A program made the translations under genes and the position numbers. The notes under the pieces were generated by a model that was not told the DNA's origin, searched no databases, and saw only the letters and a list, made by a program, of their open reading frames with translations. From positions 1,866,334-1,930,333 of the forward strand of contig QCWG01000001.1 of the NCBI GenBank assembly GCA_003149575.1: DNA of 64,000 nucleotides, read 5' to 3'. This document shows positions 7,945 through 16,320 of the stretch, piece by piece. The stretch comes from Altererythrobacter sp. XM-24bin4 (lineage in GTDB: Bacteria; Pseudomonadota; Alphaproteobacteria; Sphingomonadales; Sphingomonadaceae). Within the stretch, counting starts at the first letter, position 1, and each line of letters starts with the position of its first letter.

Positions 7945-7973
7945 CACATAAGGGGGCTTTACCGCCTTTGCAA
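7945..7973 (-). promoter_or_regulatory. Predicted promoter of tRNA-Arg
   Basis: On the minus strand TTGCAA (7968-7973) and TATGTG (7945-7950) are separated by 17 nt; the tRNA begins 13 nt downstream of the -10 box. The -35 box lies inside the 3' end of mutT. Confidence 0.45.
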
Positions 7974-8378
7974 TCCCTTATCGGCCAATTCTTCAAACAG
8001 TTTTTCCGCTAGCACTACGTCAAGCGGTGGCTTGTCGAGCTTGTTAATCTCATCAGGCGTAAACCAACCGATTGACCCGCCTTCCAATGCCTGCGGCTCC
8101 CCCACCCAATACCGGCAAGTGTATAGCGCGATGACAATCTTTTCACCTCCGGTCGGCGAAGCATGTCTCGCTTCAGCAATCGAGCTATGCGAGTCGAGGA
8201 CGGCTTTGATCCCGAGCTCTTCGTGAAGCTCGCGAATCAAGGCTTCGTTCTGATTTTCATATACTTCCGCTTTGCCACCAGGAAATTCCCACAGTCCACC
8301 ATGCTGTTTGTGCAGGGGCCTCTTGTGCATCAGCCAGAGGCCATCTTGGCGCTGCAGAGCGCCAGCCACCACACGCAT
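7959..8378 (-). CDS. mutT: MutT-type 8-oxo-dGTP diphosphatase (Nudix hydrolase)
   Basis: The enzyme would clear oxidised guanine nucleotides from the pool. A full Nudix box runs from about residue 35 to 57 (GGKAEVYENQ, then REL-HEELG), and RPLHKQHGGLWEFPGGK before it is typical of MutT. From the ATG at 8378 the protein has 139 residues. A TTG at 8399 (AGGGGG upstream) or a GTG at 8420 would add 7 or 14 residues that are not family-like; the TTG has the better ribosome binding site, so the start is open. It is followed by tRNA-Arg on the same strand. Confidence 0.88.
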   Translation of the reverse strand: MRVVAGALQRQDGLWLMHKRPLHKQHGGLWEFPGGKAEVYENQNEALIRELHEELGIKAVLDSHSSIAEARHASPTGGEKIVIALYTCRYWVGEPQALEGGSIGWFTPDEINKLDKPPLDVVLAEKLFEELADKGLQRR

Positions 8379-8479
8379 GAATGTCGGATTTTTTTCCAAA
8401 CTTCGGTTCCCCCTCAACACATTTTTAACACCCTGAGGCGCAGAAGGCTCTCATCACGACGTAAAAACAGGTTTTGTCT

Positions 8480-8665
8480 ATGAAATTACCGACTTTCGTT
8501 AAGCGTATCGGGAGCGACAATTCCGGGGTAACCGCCGTCGAATACGGCCTGATCGCAAGTTTAATCGTTATTGCATCCATGGGAGCATTTGGTTCGGTTG
8601 CGGACGAGAATGCCCGGATGTGGAACACGGTTAAAACCGTGATGGTCGAGGTGGGATCAAGGTAA
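8480..8665 (+). CDS. Flp/Fap-type pilin, first copy
   Basis: The 61-residue prepilin has a short basic leader, a prepilin-peptidase site after Gly16 with Glu at +5 (G/VTAVEYG), and one hydrophobic helix (about 24-41). These are the marks of Flp pilins of the Tad tight-adherence system. The ATG at 8480 has AGG 8 nt upstream. The C-terminal part differs from the second copy and is more charged. No tad/cpa assembly genes are in this window. Confidence 0.85.
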   Translation: MKLPTFVKRIGSDNSGVTAVEYGLIASLIVIASMGAFGSVADENARMWNTVKTVMVEVGSR

Positions 8666-8781
8666 ATATTTTGAAAGCATCCGATTTAGGATTTTTCAAT
8701 AACTGCGGATTACACCTTTGTCAGTTCGGTCGGAATACTCGATCGGACACGGGTACCGAAGACTGAACTAGGGGACGACTA

Positions 8782-8949
8782 ATGACTTTCTTCAACAAGC
8801 TTCTCAAAAACGAGCAAGGCGCGACTGCAATTGAATACGGCCTAATCGCTGCACTGATCGCAGTTGCTGCTATCACTGCAATGGGCGCTTTAGGTGACCA
8901 GTTGGACAACACCTTCACTGACGTTTCGACCAAATTGGCAAACGCCTAA
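8782..8949 (+). CDS. Flp/Fap-type pilin, second copy
   Basis: The 55-residue prepilin: leader of 13 residues, cleavage site G/ATAIEYG with Glu at +5, hydrophobic helix LIAALIAVAAITAMG, short polar tail ending in NA. It lies 116 nt after the first pilin gene and is followed by a strong terminator. Pilin subunits are processed by a CpaA/TadV-type peptidase and assembled at the inner membrane. It is the more canonical of the pair and probably the major pilin (inferred). Confidence 0.9.
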   Translation: MTFFNKLLKNEQGATAIEYGLIAALIAVAAITAMGALGDQLDNTFTDVSTKLANA

Positions 8950-8975
8950 TTTTCGAACGGCATCGCCGAAAAGCG

Positions 8976-9007
8976 AAGCGGCGGGGGTTTCCCCGCCGCT
9001 TTTCTTT
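8976..9007 (+). terminator. Bidirectional terminator between pilin and lipoprotein genes
   Basis: An 11-bp perfect stem AAGCGGCGGGG/CCCCGCCGCTT with a GTTT loop is followed by TTCTTTT on the plus strand and preceded by AA-rich sequence. It can also serve the convergent small lipoprotein gene. Confidence 0.88.
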
Positions 9008-9050
9008 TGTGCGCAGTAAATTCCTCGGACTCTGCGCCCTGCTGGGCCTC

Positions 9051-9167
9051 TTACTGCGTAATCGGGGTCGAGGCGCTGGGAATGCTGCCCCCGCCCATAC
9101 AACCGGTGAGCGCCAGACTGAGCGAAGCCGCCGTTGTCAGTGCCAATGCCTTGCGCGAAAAAGCCAT
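9051..9167 (-). CDS. Very small lipoprotein (38 residues)
   Basis: From an ATG at 9167 with GGAGAG 5 nt upstream the frame encodes a lipoprotein signal peptide (SRKALALTTAASLSLALTGC) with lipobox LTGC and only about 17 mature residues (MGGGSIPSASTPITQ). It resembles small entericidin-like or orphan lipoproteins in size only. It follows accA by 113 nt on the same strand. Confidence 0.6.
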   Translation of the reverse strand: MAFSRKALALTTAASLSLALTGCMGGGSIPSASTPITQ

Positions 9168-9280
9168 GAATTCTCTCCGTTTTTCAGCGTCTGCGCCCCA
9201 CCACGCGCTTTGGAAAACACGCGCAGCATCGCGCATCGCAGCCTTCGCTGCAAGGGCGATCAACGGCAATTTGAAACGAT

Positions 9281-10228
9281 CTAACTTGCGCCGATCTGCA
9301 GGAAGCGTTCTTCGCGCATCTGCCGGATCTGGTCCGATGGCATCTTGCCAAGCTTCTCAAGCTCTTCAGCAATCGCATTGCCCAGGCTCCGCGCCATCGC
9401 TTCAGGCGCGCGGTGCGCGCCGCCAACAGGTTCTTTCACGATCCGGTCAATAATCTTCAAGCGCTTCAGATGTTGCGCAGTGACGCGCATAGCTTCGGCT
9501 GCGTCAGGTGCTTTCTCAGCGGTACGCCAAAGGATTGATGCACACCCTTCAGGAGAGATTACCGAATATACCGCGTGTTCAAGCATTAGCACACGCTCCG
9601 CACTCGCCAAAGCGACTGCGCCGCCAGAACCGCCCTCACCTACGATCGTCGCCACCATCGGTGTCGGCAATGCCAGACATGCCTCCGTCGAGCGTGCGAT
9701 CGCTTCTGCCTGGCCCCGTTCCTCGGCCTCAACGCCGGGAAATGCACCCGAAGTATCCACCAGCGTGACCACCGGCAGATCGAACCGGCCAGCCAGTTCC
9801 ATCAAGCGGATTGCCTTGCGATAGCCCTCTGGCTTGCCCATGCCGAAATTGTGTTTGAGGCGCGTCTCGGTATCGTGGCCTTTCTCATGGCCGATCAAAA
9901 CAACGCGCTTACCCTTTAGCCGGGCAAATCCGCCCTGAATCGCTTCATCATTGCCGTAATAACGATCACCGCCCAATGGCACGAATTCGTCAAAGGCGTG
10001 TTTGATGTAATCGCGCAAATGCGGCCGCTGCGGGTGCCGTGCAACCTGCGTCTTTTGCCAAGGGGTTAGCGAGGCATAAGTGCTCGCCAGAAGTTCCTTG
10101 CTTTTTTGTTCGAGCCGCTTGAGCTCCGCGCCGACATTGACCTCGTCATTGTCAGCAGCGGCGCGCAGTTCTGCGATCCGCTCTTCGAGCTTGGAAATCG
10201 GCTTCTCGAATTCGAGATATGAAATCAT
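9281..10228 (-). CDS. accA: Acetyl-CoA carboxylase carboxyltransferase subunit alpha
   Basis: AccA with AccD transfers the carboxyl group from carboxybiotin to acetyl-CoA, the committed step of fatty-acid synthesis. The 315-residue protein starts MISYLEFEKPI and carries the crotonase-fold core with DTSGAFPGVEAEERGQ and GEGGSGGA oxyanion motifs, and matches the family length. It follows xerD after 15 nt and probably shares its transcript. An annotator should note the ordinary AccA N-terminal helix is complete. Confidence 0.97.
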   Translation of the reverse strand: MISYLEFEKPISKLEERIAELRAAADNDEVNVGAELKRLEQKSKELLASTYASLTPWQKTQVARHPQRPHLRDYIKHAFDEFVPLGGDRYYGNDEAIQGGFARLKGKRVVLIGHEKGHDTETRLKHNFGMGKPEGYRKAIRLMELAGRFDLPVVTLVDTSGAFPGVEAEERGQAEAIARSTEACLALPTPMVATIVGEGGSGGAVALASAERVLMLEHAVYSVISPEGCASILWRTAEKAPDAAEAMRVTAQHLKRLKIIDRIVKEPVGGAHRAPEAMARSLGNAIAEELEKLGKMPSDQIRQMREERFLQIGAS

Positions 10229-10243
10229 GCGGCAGCGCTAGTC

Positions 10244-11128
10244 TTATGTTGCGTTTCGGGCAAGAGGATGTCGCGCATTTACCAGCGCAACCAAGCGCGC
10301 AGCATCGACATGGGTGTAAATTTGCGTTGTGGAAATATCCGCATGTCCAAGCAGAGTTTGTAGCACGCGCAGGTCCGCACCACCTTCCAGCAGATGCGTT
10401 GCGAAGGCATGGCGCAACACGTGCGGACTGACCGATCCGGGATCGATATCGGCCCGCAAAGCCAGTTCTTTCAACATCTGGTATAGGCGCACACGGGTCA
10501 AATGCTTGGCGCGCGACGGGAACAGGAATCGCGCAGCTGGCCCAGAGGGCGCCCCTCGAACCGCCATCCAAAGCGCGATTGCCTCTTTGGCGCGCTCGCT
10601 CACCGGAACCATCCGGGCTTGCCCGCCCTTGCCCATCACCGTCAGCAAGGGGGCATCGCGAGGGACCGAGGAGACAGGAAGCGAAACGAGTTCACTTGCG
10701 CGCAATCCCGAACCGTAAAGCAATTCCAGCAAGGCCAATTGACGAACCGCCGCCGGTTTGCCGCTGCCCGTCTCCAATTCCGCTCGATTGAAAAGTTTGT
10801 CGACGTCATCATGCGAGAGAATCTTGGGCAAGGGTCGCCGCGCACGCGGCTTGGGAAGCGCATTCGAGGGATCGTCTCCCCGCCAGCCTTCATCCACTGC
10901 AAAACCGAAGAATTGTCGTAGCGCCGAGCTTTTGCGCGCCACTGTAGAAGGTGCCAGCCCAGACCATGCTGCGGCCAGTTTCTGTACATCTGCGCGCGAT
11001 GCCTTAGCTAGGTCTCCGATCAGGTCCTCCGAGCCCTGCAAGTCGCGTCGATACGCCGCCAGCGTGTTGATCGCTGCCCCGCGTTCGGCTGCCAACATGT
11101 CGAGAAAGGCTTCGCTGGCCGCGCTCAT
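10244..11128 (-). CDS. xerD: Tyrosine recombinase XerD
   Basis: XerD with XerC resolves chromosome dimers at dif under control of FtsK. The 294-residue protein has the SAM-like N-terminal domain and the full catalytic set: Arg143 (GLRASE), Lys167 (GKGGQ), His236 and Arg239 (HVLRHAF), His262 (LGHADI) and nucleophile Tyr271 (QIYTHV). Length and neighbours (accA, aroK-aroB) mark it as the housekeeping enzyme and not an island integrase. It is 3 nt from the upstream secreted-protein gene. Confidence 0.94.
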   Translation of the reverse strand: MSAASEAFLDMLAAERGAAINTLAAYRRDLQGSEDLIGDLAKASRADVQKLAAAWSGLAPSTVARKSSALRQFFGFAVDEGWRGDDPSNALPKPRARRPLPKILSHDDVDKLFNRAELETGSGKPAAVRQLALLELLYGSGLRASELVSLPVSSVPRDAPLLTVMGKGGQARMVPVSERAKEAIALWMAVRGAPSGPAARFLFPSRAKHLTRVRLYQMLKELALRADIDPGSVSPHVLRHAFATHLLEGGADLRVLQTLLGHADISTTQIYTHVDAARLVALVNARHPLARNAT

Positions 11129-11131
11129 GGT

Positions 11132-12976
11132 CTAAACGCGCGCGATCGCCTCCACAGCGATCATTCTGGCTTCCGCCTCCAGACCGACCCGGCGCAGAGA
11201 GGAAACTATGAAGTAGAGATGACGCGGTGTCATGCGATCCCATCCCTCGCCCTGCATTCCCAACCCTGCGAGCAATGCGACCAATGCCGCGTTATTAACG
11301 TCTGCCGCGCGTGTGATGGCGCGTGACCAACGGCTTTGGCGGACTAGGTCTGCCTCCGTTCGGCTGGTAAAGTCACTGAGATCTCTAGGGGCAACCCGTT
11401 CCAGCCCGGCCAATCCCGCCAGCAGAAACTGCGAACGGCGGTAATCTGCGCTGCTATCACCATCAATGAAGCTATCGATCGCTTCGCGAGGCTCAATTCG
11501 GCCAACGGCGTTGCGCCCCACCGCGATCAGCGCCCATGCATCGCTTCCTTGCTCGACGGCCTCAGACCAGGCTGCCGCATCGCGGTCCAGACCAGCAGTC
11601 AGCATGGACGCGATCAGAGCCGGTGCATGTTCCGCCAAATCGGGTGACGCGGGAATCCTCGCGGCTGCATAAGCTGTCAGGACCAAGCGACCATAGTCAA
11701 GAGAATCCCCATTCCCCCAGACCGACTGCATTGCCGAGACGCGTTCGGGCGCTGTGTTCGCGACGTAAGCTTCTCGCAACAGAGTGGCGCGGTCGGCGGC
11801 TTCGCCTGTAATATTCTCATTCGCATAGATTTGGCTGTAGAGATCAATCGCGGCCTGCGAAGAGAATATACCTTCACGTGCTGCTCGATCCGCGCCAATC
11901 GCCCGCTGTTGCAAGGAAAGTGTCGGCGTTACCGCCCAAACCCGCTCGTAATAGGGTTCCACATTTGCTCGAAGTGATTCGGGAATTTCCTCTCCAACAG
12001 CGTTTGCTATCGCAAATCGCCACGGATTGATCCCGTCCACGCCGTCCCACTCGACATCAACTGCTCTGCGGCCCCGCCCGGCAGCCCCAGCCAACCGTTG
12101 AGCCAGCAAGACATCAATACCAGGGGCAATTTCGTCGCGCAGCGCACGATCGAGCTGACGCCCGCCCAATACACCCTCGCCCGCATAGGAATTGCAGATT
12201 GCACCAAGCATGCGCCATTGTGGGTCTTCGCGCTCGGAACCGACCAATCGAACAACCGGACAGGTACCGATCAGGTCGGTCGTCGCTATGTAGGCTTCGA
12301 GCCCGGCGTCAACGAGCGCCGTATTCCAATTGCCCGTGTCGATATCCTGCAGCAGCGATCGTGCAGCATGATATTCGCCCATATTGTTGAGCGCCTGAAC
12401 CCGAAGAGCGGCGAATTCGACCGGACTCATGCCTTCGGGAGCCTGCAGCCTGCTCGCCAAAGCCCGGCGCAGCAGAACATGGCCCCAGCGCGAGACGACT
12501 GGCCGTTCAAGCCCGCGAAGCGCAGCCTGAACCAATACAGCTGGTTGCCGCGCCAACGAGGCGGAGGGAAACCCGCCTTCCTGTGAAGAAATCACTCCGA
12601 CCCGCGTCATCGCACGCCGTGCCGCCGGCGGAATGTCGTAACTGGGGCTTAGACCAAGTAGATCGTCCAGCTCGTCTGGCGACATTTCTTCCAATTCCTC
12701 AAGCGTGGGAATGGTCGAAAAATCGAACTGAGAGAGGTCGCGCAAAGGATCGCCCGCACCCGGTATCGGCTGCACGGTTGGCGCACCCGGTTCCTGCGGC
12801 TGCCCCGGTACAGGAGCGGTTGGCGCGGCTGGAGCGGTGGGTGCAGGTGTCGGCCTTGGTTCCGGATCGTCAAAGCCAGGCGGCAGCAAAGATTCCGGCG
12901 CGTCTTGCGCCGCAACGAAACTGGCGCTGAGCGCAATTGCAGCCACGCCTGCACAAATCCATGTCTTGCGGGTCAT
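11132..12976 (-). CDS. Large secreted alpha-helical protein of unknown function
   Basis: I do not recognise a named family. From the ATG at 12976 the 614-residue product has a signal peptide (about 1-23, ending FVAAQ), a Pro/Ala-rich linker (about 30-75), an acidic stretch with EELEEMSPDELDDLLG, and then about 450 residues of Ala/Leu/Arg-rich helices that look like solenoid repeats (TPR- or SEL1-like by texture only). The start overlaps the stop of the small membrane protein gene as ATGA. xerD follows after 3 nt. Position between aroK and xerD suggests a conserved order in related genomes (inference). A periplasmic structural or scaffolding role is possible but unproven. Confidence 0.8.
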   Translation of the reverse strand: MTRKTWICAGVAAIALSASFVAAQDAPESLLPPGFDDPEPRPTPAPTAPAAPTAPVPGQPQEPGAPTVQPIPGAGDPLRDLSQFDFSTIPTLEELEEMSPDELDDLLGLSPSYDIPPAARRAMTRVGVISSQEGGFPSASLARQPAVLVQAALRGLERPVVSRWGHVLLRRALASRLQAPEGMSPVEFAALRVQALNNMGEYHAARSLLQDIDTGNWNTALVDAGLEAYIATTDLIGTCPVVRLVGSEREDPQWRMLGAICNSYAGEGVLGGRQLDRALRDEIAPGIDVLLAQRLAGAAGRGRRAVDVEWDGVDGINPWRFAIANAVGEEIPESLRANVEPYYERVWAVTPTLSLQQRAIGADRAAREGIFSSQAAIDLYSQIYANENITGEAADRATLLREAYVANTAPERVSAMQSVWGNGDSLDYGRLVLTAYAAARIPASPDLAEHAPALIASMLTAGLDRDAAAWSEAVEQGSDAWALIAVGRNAVGRIEPREAIDSFIDGDSSADYRRSQFLLAGLAGLERVAPRDLSDFTSRTEADLVRQSRWSRAITRAADVNNAALVALLAGLGMQGEGWDRMTPRHLYFIVSSLRRVGLEAEARMIAVEAIARV

Positions 12977-13146
12977 TGTTCGGCCAACTCCGGAATGGCA
13001 ATTTCCTGCGAGATCGGGTGCAATGCCTCTTCTCCGCCATCGAACCAAGCCAGGCAAAGGATCCCGACCAAAGCGGCAACCGCCAGCCAAATTCGCTTGG
13101 CGCGCGGCTCGCGCTTTTGCGAAGTCACACCAACCGAGTCATCCAT
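12973..13146 (-). CDS. Small single-pass membrane protein
   Basis: The 57-residue product (ATG at 13146; an ATG at 13176 would give 67) has a basic stretch REPRAKR, one membrane helix (IWLAVAALVGILCLAWF) and a short acidic periplasmic tail ending PELAEQ. Its stop overlaps the start of the large secreted protein by 4 nt, so the two are translationally coupled and may form a complex. Its promoter must lie in the 68 nt shared with divergent aroK. Confidence 0.65.
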   Translation of the reverse strand: MDDSVGVTSQKREPRAKRIWLAVAALVGILCLAWFDGGEEALHPISQEIAIPELAEQ

Positions 13147-13214
13147 GGAAAGAATTGTGCTGCGTCTGCTTACCATATTGCATGGCCGATAGCCGATCTA
13201 TAGGCCGCTCTGCA

Positions 13215-13784
13215 ATGACTGACGCACAGCCTACCCTCAATGAAGAGCGGATTGCCGGAATCATCAAGCGGCTGGACCGGCCAATCGCATTGGTCGGGCT
13301 GATGGGCGTGGGCAAGTCGACCATCGGAAGGCGGCTGGCCAATGCGTTGGGCCGCCCGTTTGTCGATGCGGACGACGCGATAGAGGATGCCGCCCAGCAC
13401 AAGATTTCAGAAATCTTTGAACAATTCGGTGAGGACTATTTTCGCGACGGAGAACGGCGTGTGATTGCCCGGCTCATCGAAGAACACGACGGCGTTATCG
13501 CGACGGGCGGCGGCGCATTCGTAAACGACGATACACGCGCCTTGATTCTGGAACAGGCAATTGCGGTTTGGATTGACTGCGACATCGATACCTTGGTCGA
13601 GCGCACAGCGCGCAAGAACACCCGCCCACTGCTCAAAACCGGCGACCCGCGTGAGATACTCGGCAATCTCTACGAAAAGCGCAAAGGCTTCTATTCGCAG
13701 GCACAAATCCATGTCATGAGCGACGCCGGTCCGCACGATTACACTGTGACGAAAATTCTGGAGGCGCTCGACTCATGGCTGTGA
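13215..13784 (+). CDS. aroK: Shikimate kinase
   Basis: AroK phosphorylates shikimate at O3 in the chorismate pathway. The 189-residue protein has Walker A GLMGVGKST (28-36), the DADD substrate motif, TGGGAFV and the lid Arg in NTRPLL. I chose the ATG at 13215; an in-frame ATG at 13182 would add 11 residues. It overlaps aroB by 10 nt, so the two are co-translated. Confidence 0.95.
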   Translation: MTDAQPTLNEERIAGIIKRLDRPIALVGLMGVGKSTIGRRLANALGRPFVDADDAIEDAAQHKISEIFEQFGEDYFRDGERRVIARLIEEHDGVIATGGGAFVNDDTRALILEQAIAVWIDCDIDTLVERTARKNTRPLLKTGDPREILGNLYEKRKGFYSQAQIHVMSDAGPHDYTVTKILEALDSWL

Positions 13785-14878
13785 TCCCGGTCCAACTAGC
13801 TGGTCGAAGTTATGAAGTGCTGGTCGATCACGGCTTGCTTGACGATGCCGCAAATGTTGGCGCAGCATTTTTGCGCAAGGAAACTGTCCCGATTGTCGCC
13901 GATACCAATGCGAAGGCGCACCATGGCAAACGTCTTGAAGCTGCCCTGGCTACGGCAGGCCACAAAGCCACATGGTTTGAGGTAGCATCCGGAGAAGCCT
14001 CAAAAAGCTGGCAAGGCCTCCAGGAACTAACCGACTGGCTGCTTGCGCAAGGGGTAGAGCGCGGCGATCATGTGTTTGCGCTGGGCGGCGGCGTGGTTGG
14101 CGATCTGACCGGATTTGCCTGCGCAATCCTGAAGCGTGGCTGCGGCTTCGTGCAAATCCCCACCACCTTGCTCGCTCAGGTTGATTCGAGCGTAGGCGGG
14201 AAGACCGCAATCAACACAAATGCGGGCAAGAATTTGATCGGGGCATTCCATCAGCCCGCGCTCGTGCTGATCGACCCGGCCACACTCGACACATTGCCGG
14301 ATCGCGAGATGCGCGCGGGCTATGCCGAAGTGATCAAATACGGCGTTCTGGGGGACCGCGAATTCTTCGATTGGCTCGCCGAAAATGGCAAGAAAGTAGT
14401 CGCCCGCGATCCAGGCGCACTTGTCCATGCGATTTCGACCAGCGTAGCGGCCAAAGCGCGGATTGTCGCAGAGGACGAGCGCGAGACCAGCGGCGCGCGC
14501 GCGTTGCTGAATCTGGGTCACACGTTTGGACATGCGCTTGAAGCGGAAACGGGTTTTTCCGACAGATTGCTTCATGGTGAGGGTGTCGCACTCGGTATGG
14601 TACTCGCCGCCCGGTACTCGGCGCGGCGCGGACTAATCAGCGTTGAGGACGCCGCATTGGTTGCCAGCGCTATCGAGGCATCCGGCCTTCCGTCGGAGAT
14701 TTCGCAGCTCGGACTCGATTGCGATGGCTCCAAACTGGCGGATCACATGTTGCACGACAAGAAGATGGACGCGGGCACTTTGCCATTCATTTTGCTGCGC
14801 GGCATCGGTGCAGCATATCTGGCAAAGGACGTAGCTCTGGATGACGTTGCAAGCTTCCTCGACGAGCAGCTTCAATAG
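13775..14878 (+). CDS. aroB: 3-dehydroquinate synthase
   Basis: AroB turns DAHP into 3-dehydroquinate using NAD and a divalent metal. The 367-residue protein has the NAD-binding GGGVVGDLTGF, the active-site segment QIPTTLLAQVDSSVGGKT and the metal-binding HTFGHALE and LLHGEGVALG motifs. It overlaps aroK, as is common, and ends with TAG. Confidence 0.97.
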   Translation: MAVIPVQLAGRSYEVLVDHGLLDDAANVGAAFLRKETVPIVADTNAKAHHGKRLEAALATAGHKATWFEVASGEASKSWQGLQELTDWLLAQGVERGDHVFALGGGVVGDLTGFACAILKRGCGFVQIPTTLLAQVDSSVGGKTAINTNAGKNLIGAFHQPALVLIDPATLDTLPDREMRAGYAEVIKYGVLGDREFFDWLAENGKKVVARDPGALVHAISTSVAAKARIVAEDERETSGARALLNLGHTFGHALEAETGFSDRLLHGEGVALGMVLAARYSARRGLISVEDAALVASAIEASGLPSEISQLGLDCDGSKLADHMLHDKKMDAGTLPFILLRGIGAAYLAKDVALDDVASFLDEQLQ

Positions 14879-14919
14879 GGCTAGATCAGCGACAAAAGCA
14901 GACATGAGGGGAGTTCTGC

Positions 14920-16320
14920 ATGACCGTTGCCGAAGCCACACCAGAGCTTGATTTCGATTGGGACGATAAAAGCTTTCTTGGCCACCCGAAGGGGCTTGGC
15001 TATCTCGCCTTTACTGAAGCGTGGGAGCGTTTCAGCTTTTACGGCATGCAGGCACTGCTGGTGCTCTACATGGTCAATTTCCTGCTCTTGCCGGGAAATG
15101 TCGAGCAAGTCGCGGGCATCGAACAGCTTCGTGCGCTCTATGGCGGACTCGAAGGACAAGCCTTCGCAAGCGCGATCTTCGGTACCTATGCCGCAACGGT
15201 TTATCTGACACCCATCTTTGGCGGCCTGCTGGCTGACCGGGTTCTGGGCAAACGGCGCACCGTGCTTCTTGGCGCGGTCACCATGGCGCTCGGCCATTTC
15301 CTGATGGCGTTCAACGTCACCTTCCTGTTCGCGCTGCTGTGCCTGATCCTTGGTTCAGGAATGTTCAAAGGCAATATCTCCAGCCAGGTGGGTAGCCTTT
15401 ACAAACCCGAAGACCTGCGCCGCGCCGATGCTTTCCAGATCTTTTATCTGGGCATCAATGCGGGCGTGATTGCGAGCCCGCTGGTGGTTGGCACATTGGG
15501 TGAAACCATGGGCTGGCATTGGGGGTTTGGCGCAGCGGGGGTCGGCATGCTGATCGGCCTTGTTATCTATGTCGCAGGTCAGAAATATTTGCCCAAGGAA
15601 CATTTCGACGTCGCAGCGAAAACAGCAAAAGCAGCGCAGGATCCGATGTCGCGCAATGACTGGCTCGCCACCATTGCACTGCTGCTGCTGATCCCCGTTC
15701 TGGCCGTCGCAATCGTTCCCAACAACCAGATATTCAATGCCTATCTGGTTTGGGGGGATCAGCAATTCGCGCTTTACTGGGGTGACGAGAAGCTTCCTAC
15801 GACTTGGCTTATCACGCTCGATGCTGTCGTATCCGTCAGCTTCCTCGCCGGTGTTGCTGCCTTTTACCGTTGGTGGAAGACCAAATGGCAGGAGCCCGAT
15901 GAACTGAGTAAAATCATCATCGGATCGGTATTCTCGATTGGCGGCATGGCCTGCCTCTATATGGCCGCTACAACGACACCTGCGGGCGAGAAAATCGGCC
16001 TGTTCTGGCCGGTCATGTTCCACATCGTAAACTCGATCGGCTTTGCGCATATGTTACCCGTCAGCCTTGCACTGTTTGCGCGGCTCGCGCCCAAACAGAT
16101 ATCCGGAACGGTTATCGGGCTTTACTTTCTGGCATTCTTCGCCGGCAATTCGATGGTGGGCTATGTCGGCGGCTGGTTCGAGACTATGCCGGTTACGCAG
16201 TTCTGGCTGATCCACATGGGCTTTGCCGCGGCGGCGGGCGTGGTGTTCCTGCTGTTCAAGCTGCTGCTCGCACCGCGCCTGATGCATAGCGCAGAGCCGG
16301 AGGATGTCGCGCTCGCATGA
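14920..16320 (+). CDS. Proton-dependent oligopeptide transporter (POT/PTR2 family)
   Basis: The 466-residue inner-membrane protein of the major facilitator superfamily would import di- and tripeptides with protons. The POT signature ExxERF is at 33-38 (EAWERFSFYG), the second signature GSGMFKGNIS follows, and about 12-14 hydrophobic segments can be read. The charged cytoplasmic stretch around AAKTAKAAQDP separates the halves. A Shine-Dalgarno-like GAGGGGAG precedes the start. It overlaps the next gene by ATGA. Confidence 0.92.
   Translation: MTVAEATPELDFDWDDKSFLGHPKGLGYLAFTEAWERFSFYGMQALLVLYMVNFLLLPGNVEQVAGIEQLRALYGGLEGQAFASAIFGTYAATVYLTPIFGGLLADRVLGKRRTVLLGAVTMALGHFLMAFNVTFLFALLCLILGSGMFKGNISSQVGSLYKPEDLRRADAFQIFYLGINAGVIASPLVVGTLGETMGWHWGFGAAGVGMLIGLVIYVAGQKYLPKEHFDVAAKTAKAAQDPMSRNDWLATIALLLLIPVLAVAIVPNNQIFNAYLVWGDQQFALYWGDEKLPTTWLITLDAVVSVSFLAGVAAFYRWWKTKWQEPDELSKIIIGSVFSIGGMACLYMAATTTPAGEKIGLFWPVMFHIVNSIGFAHMLPVSLALFARLAPKQISGTVIGLYFLAFFAGNSMVGYVGGWFETMPVTQFWLIHMGFAAAAGVVFLLFKLLLAPRLMHSAEPEDVALA

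Noticed and set aside
10244-11128. Tyrosine recombinase as a sign of an integrated mobile element
   Set aside because: It is the housekeeping XerD by length, catalytic set and neighbours (accA, aroK-aroB); no attachment repeats or cargo genes are present.
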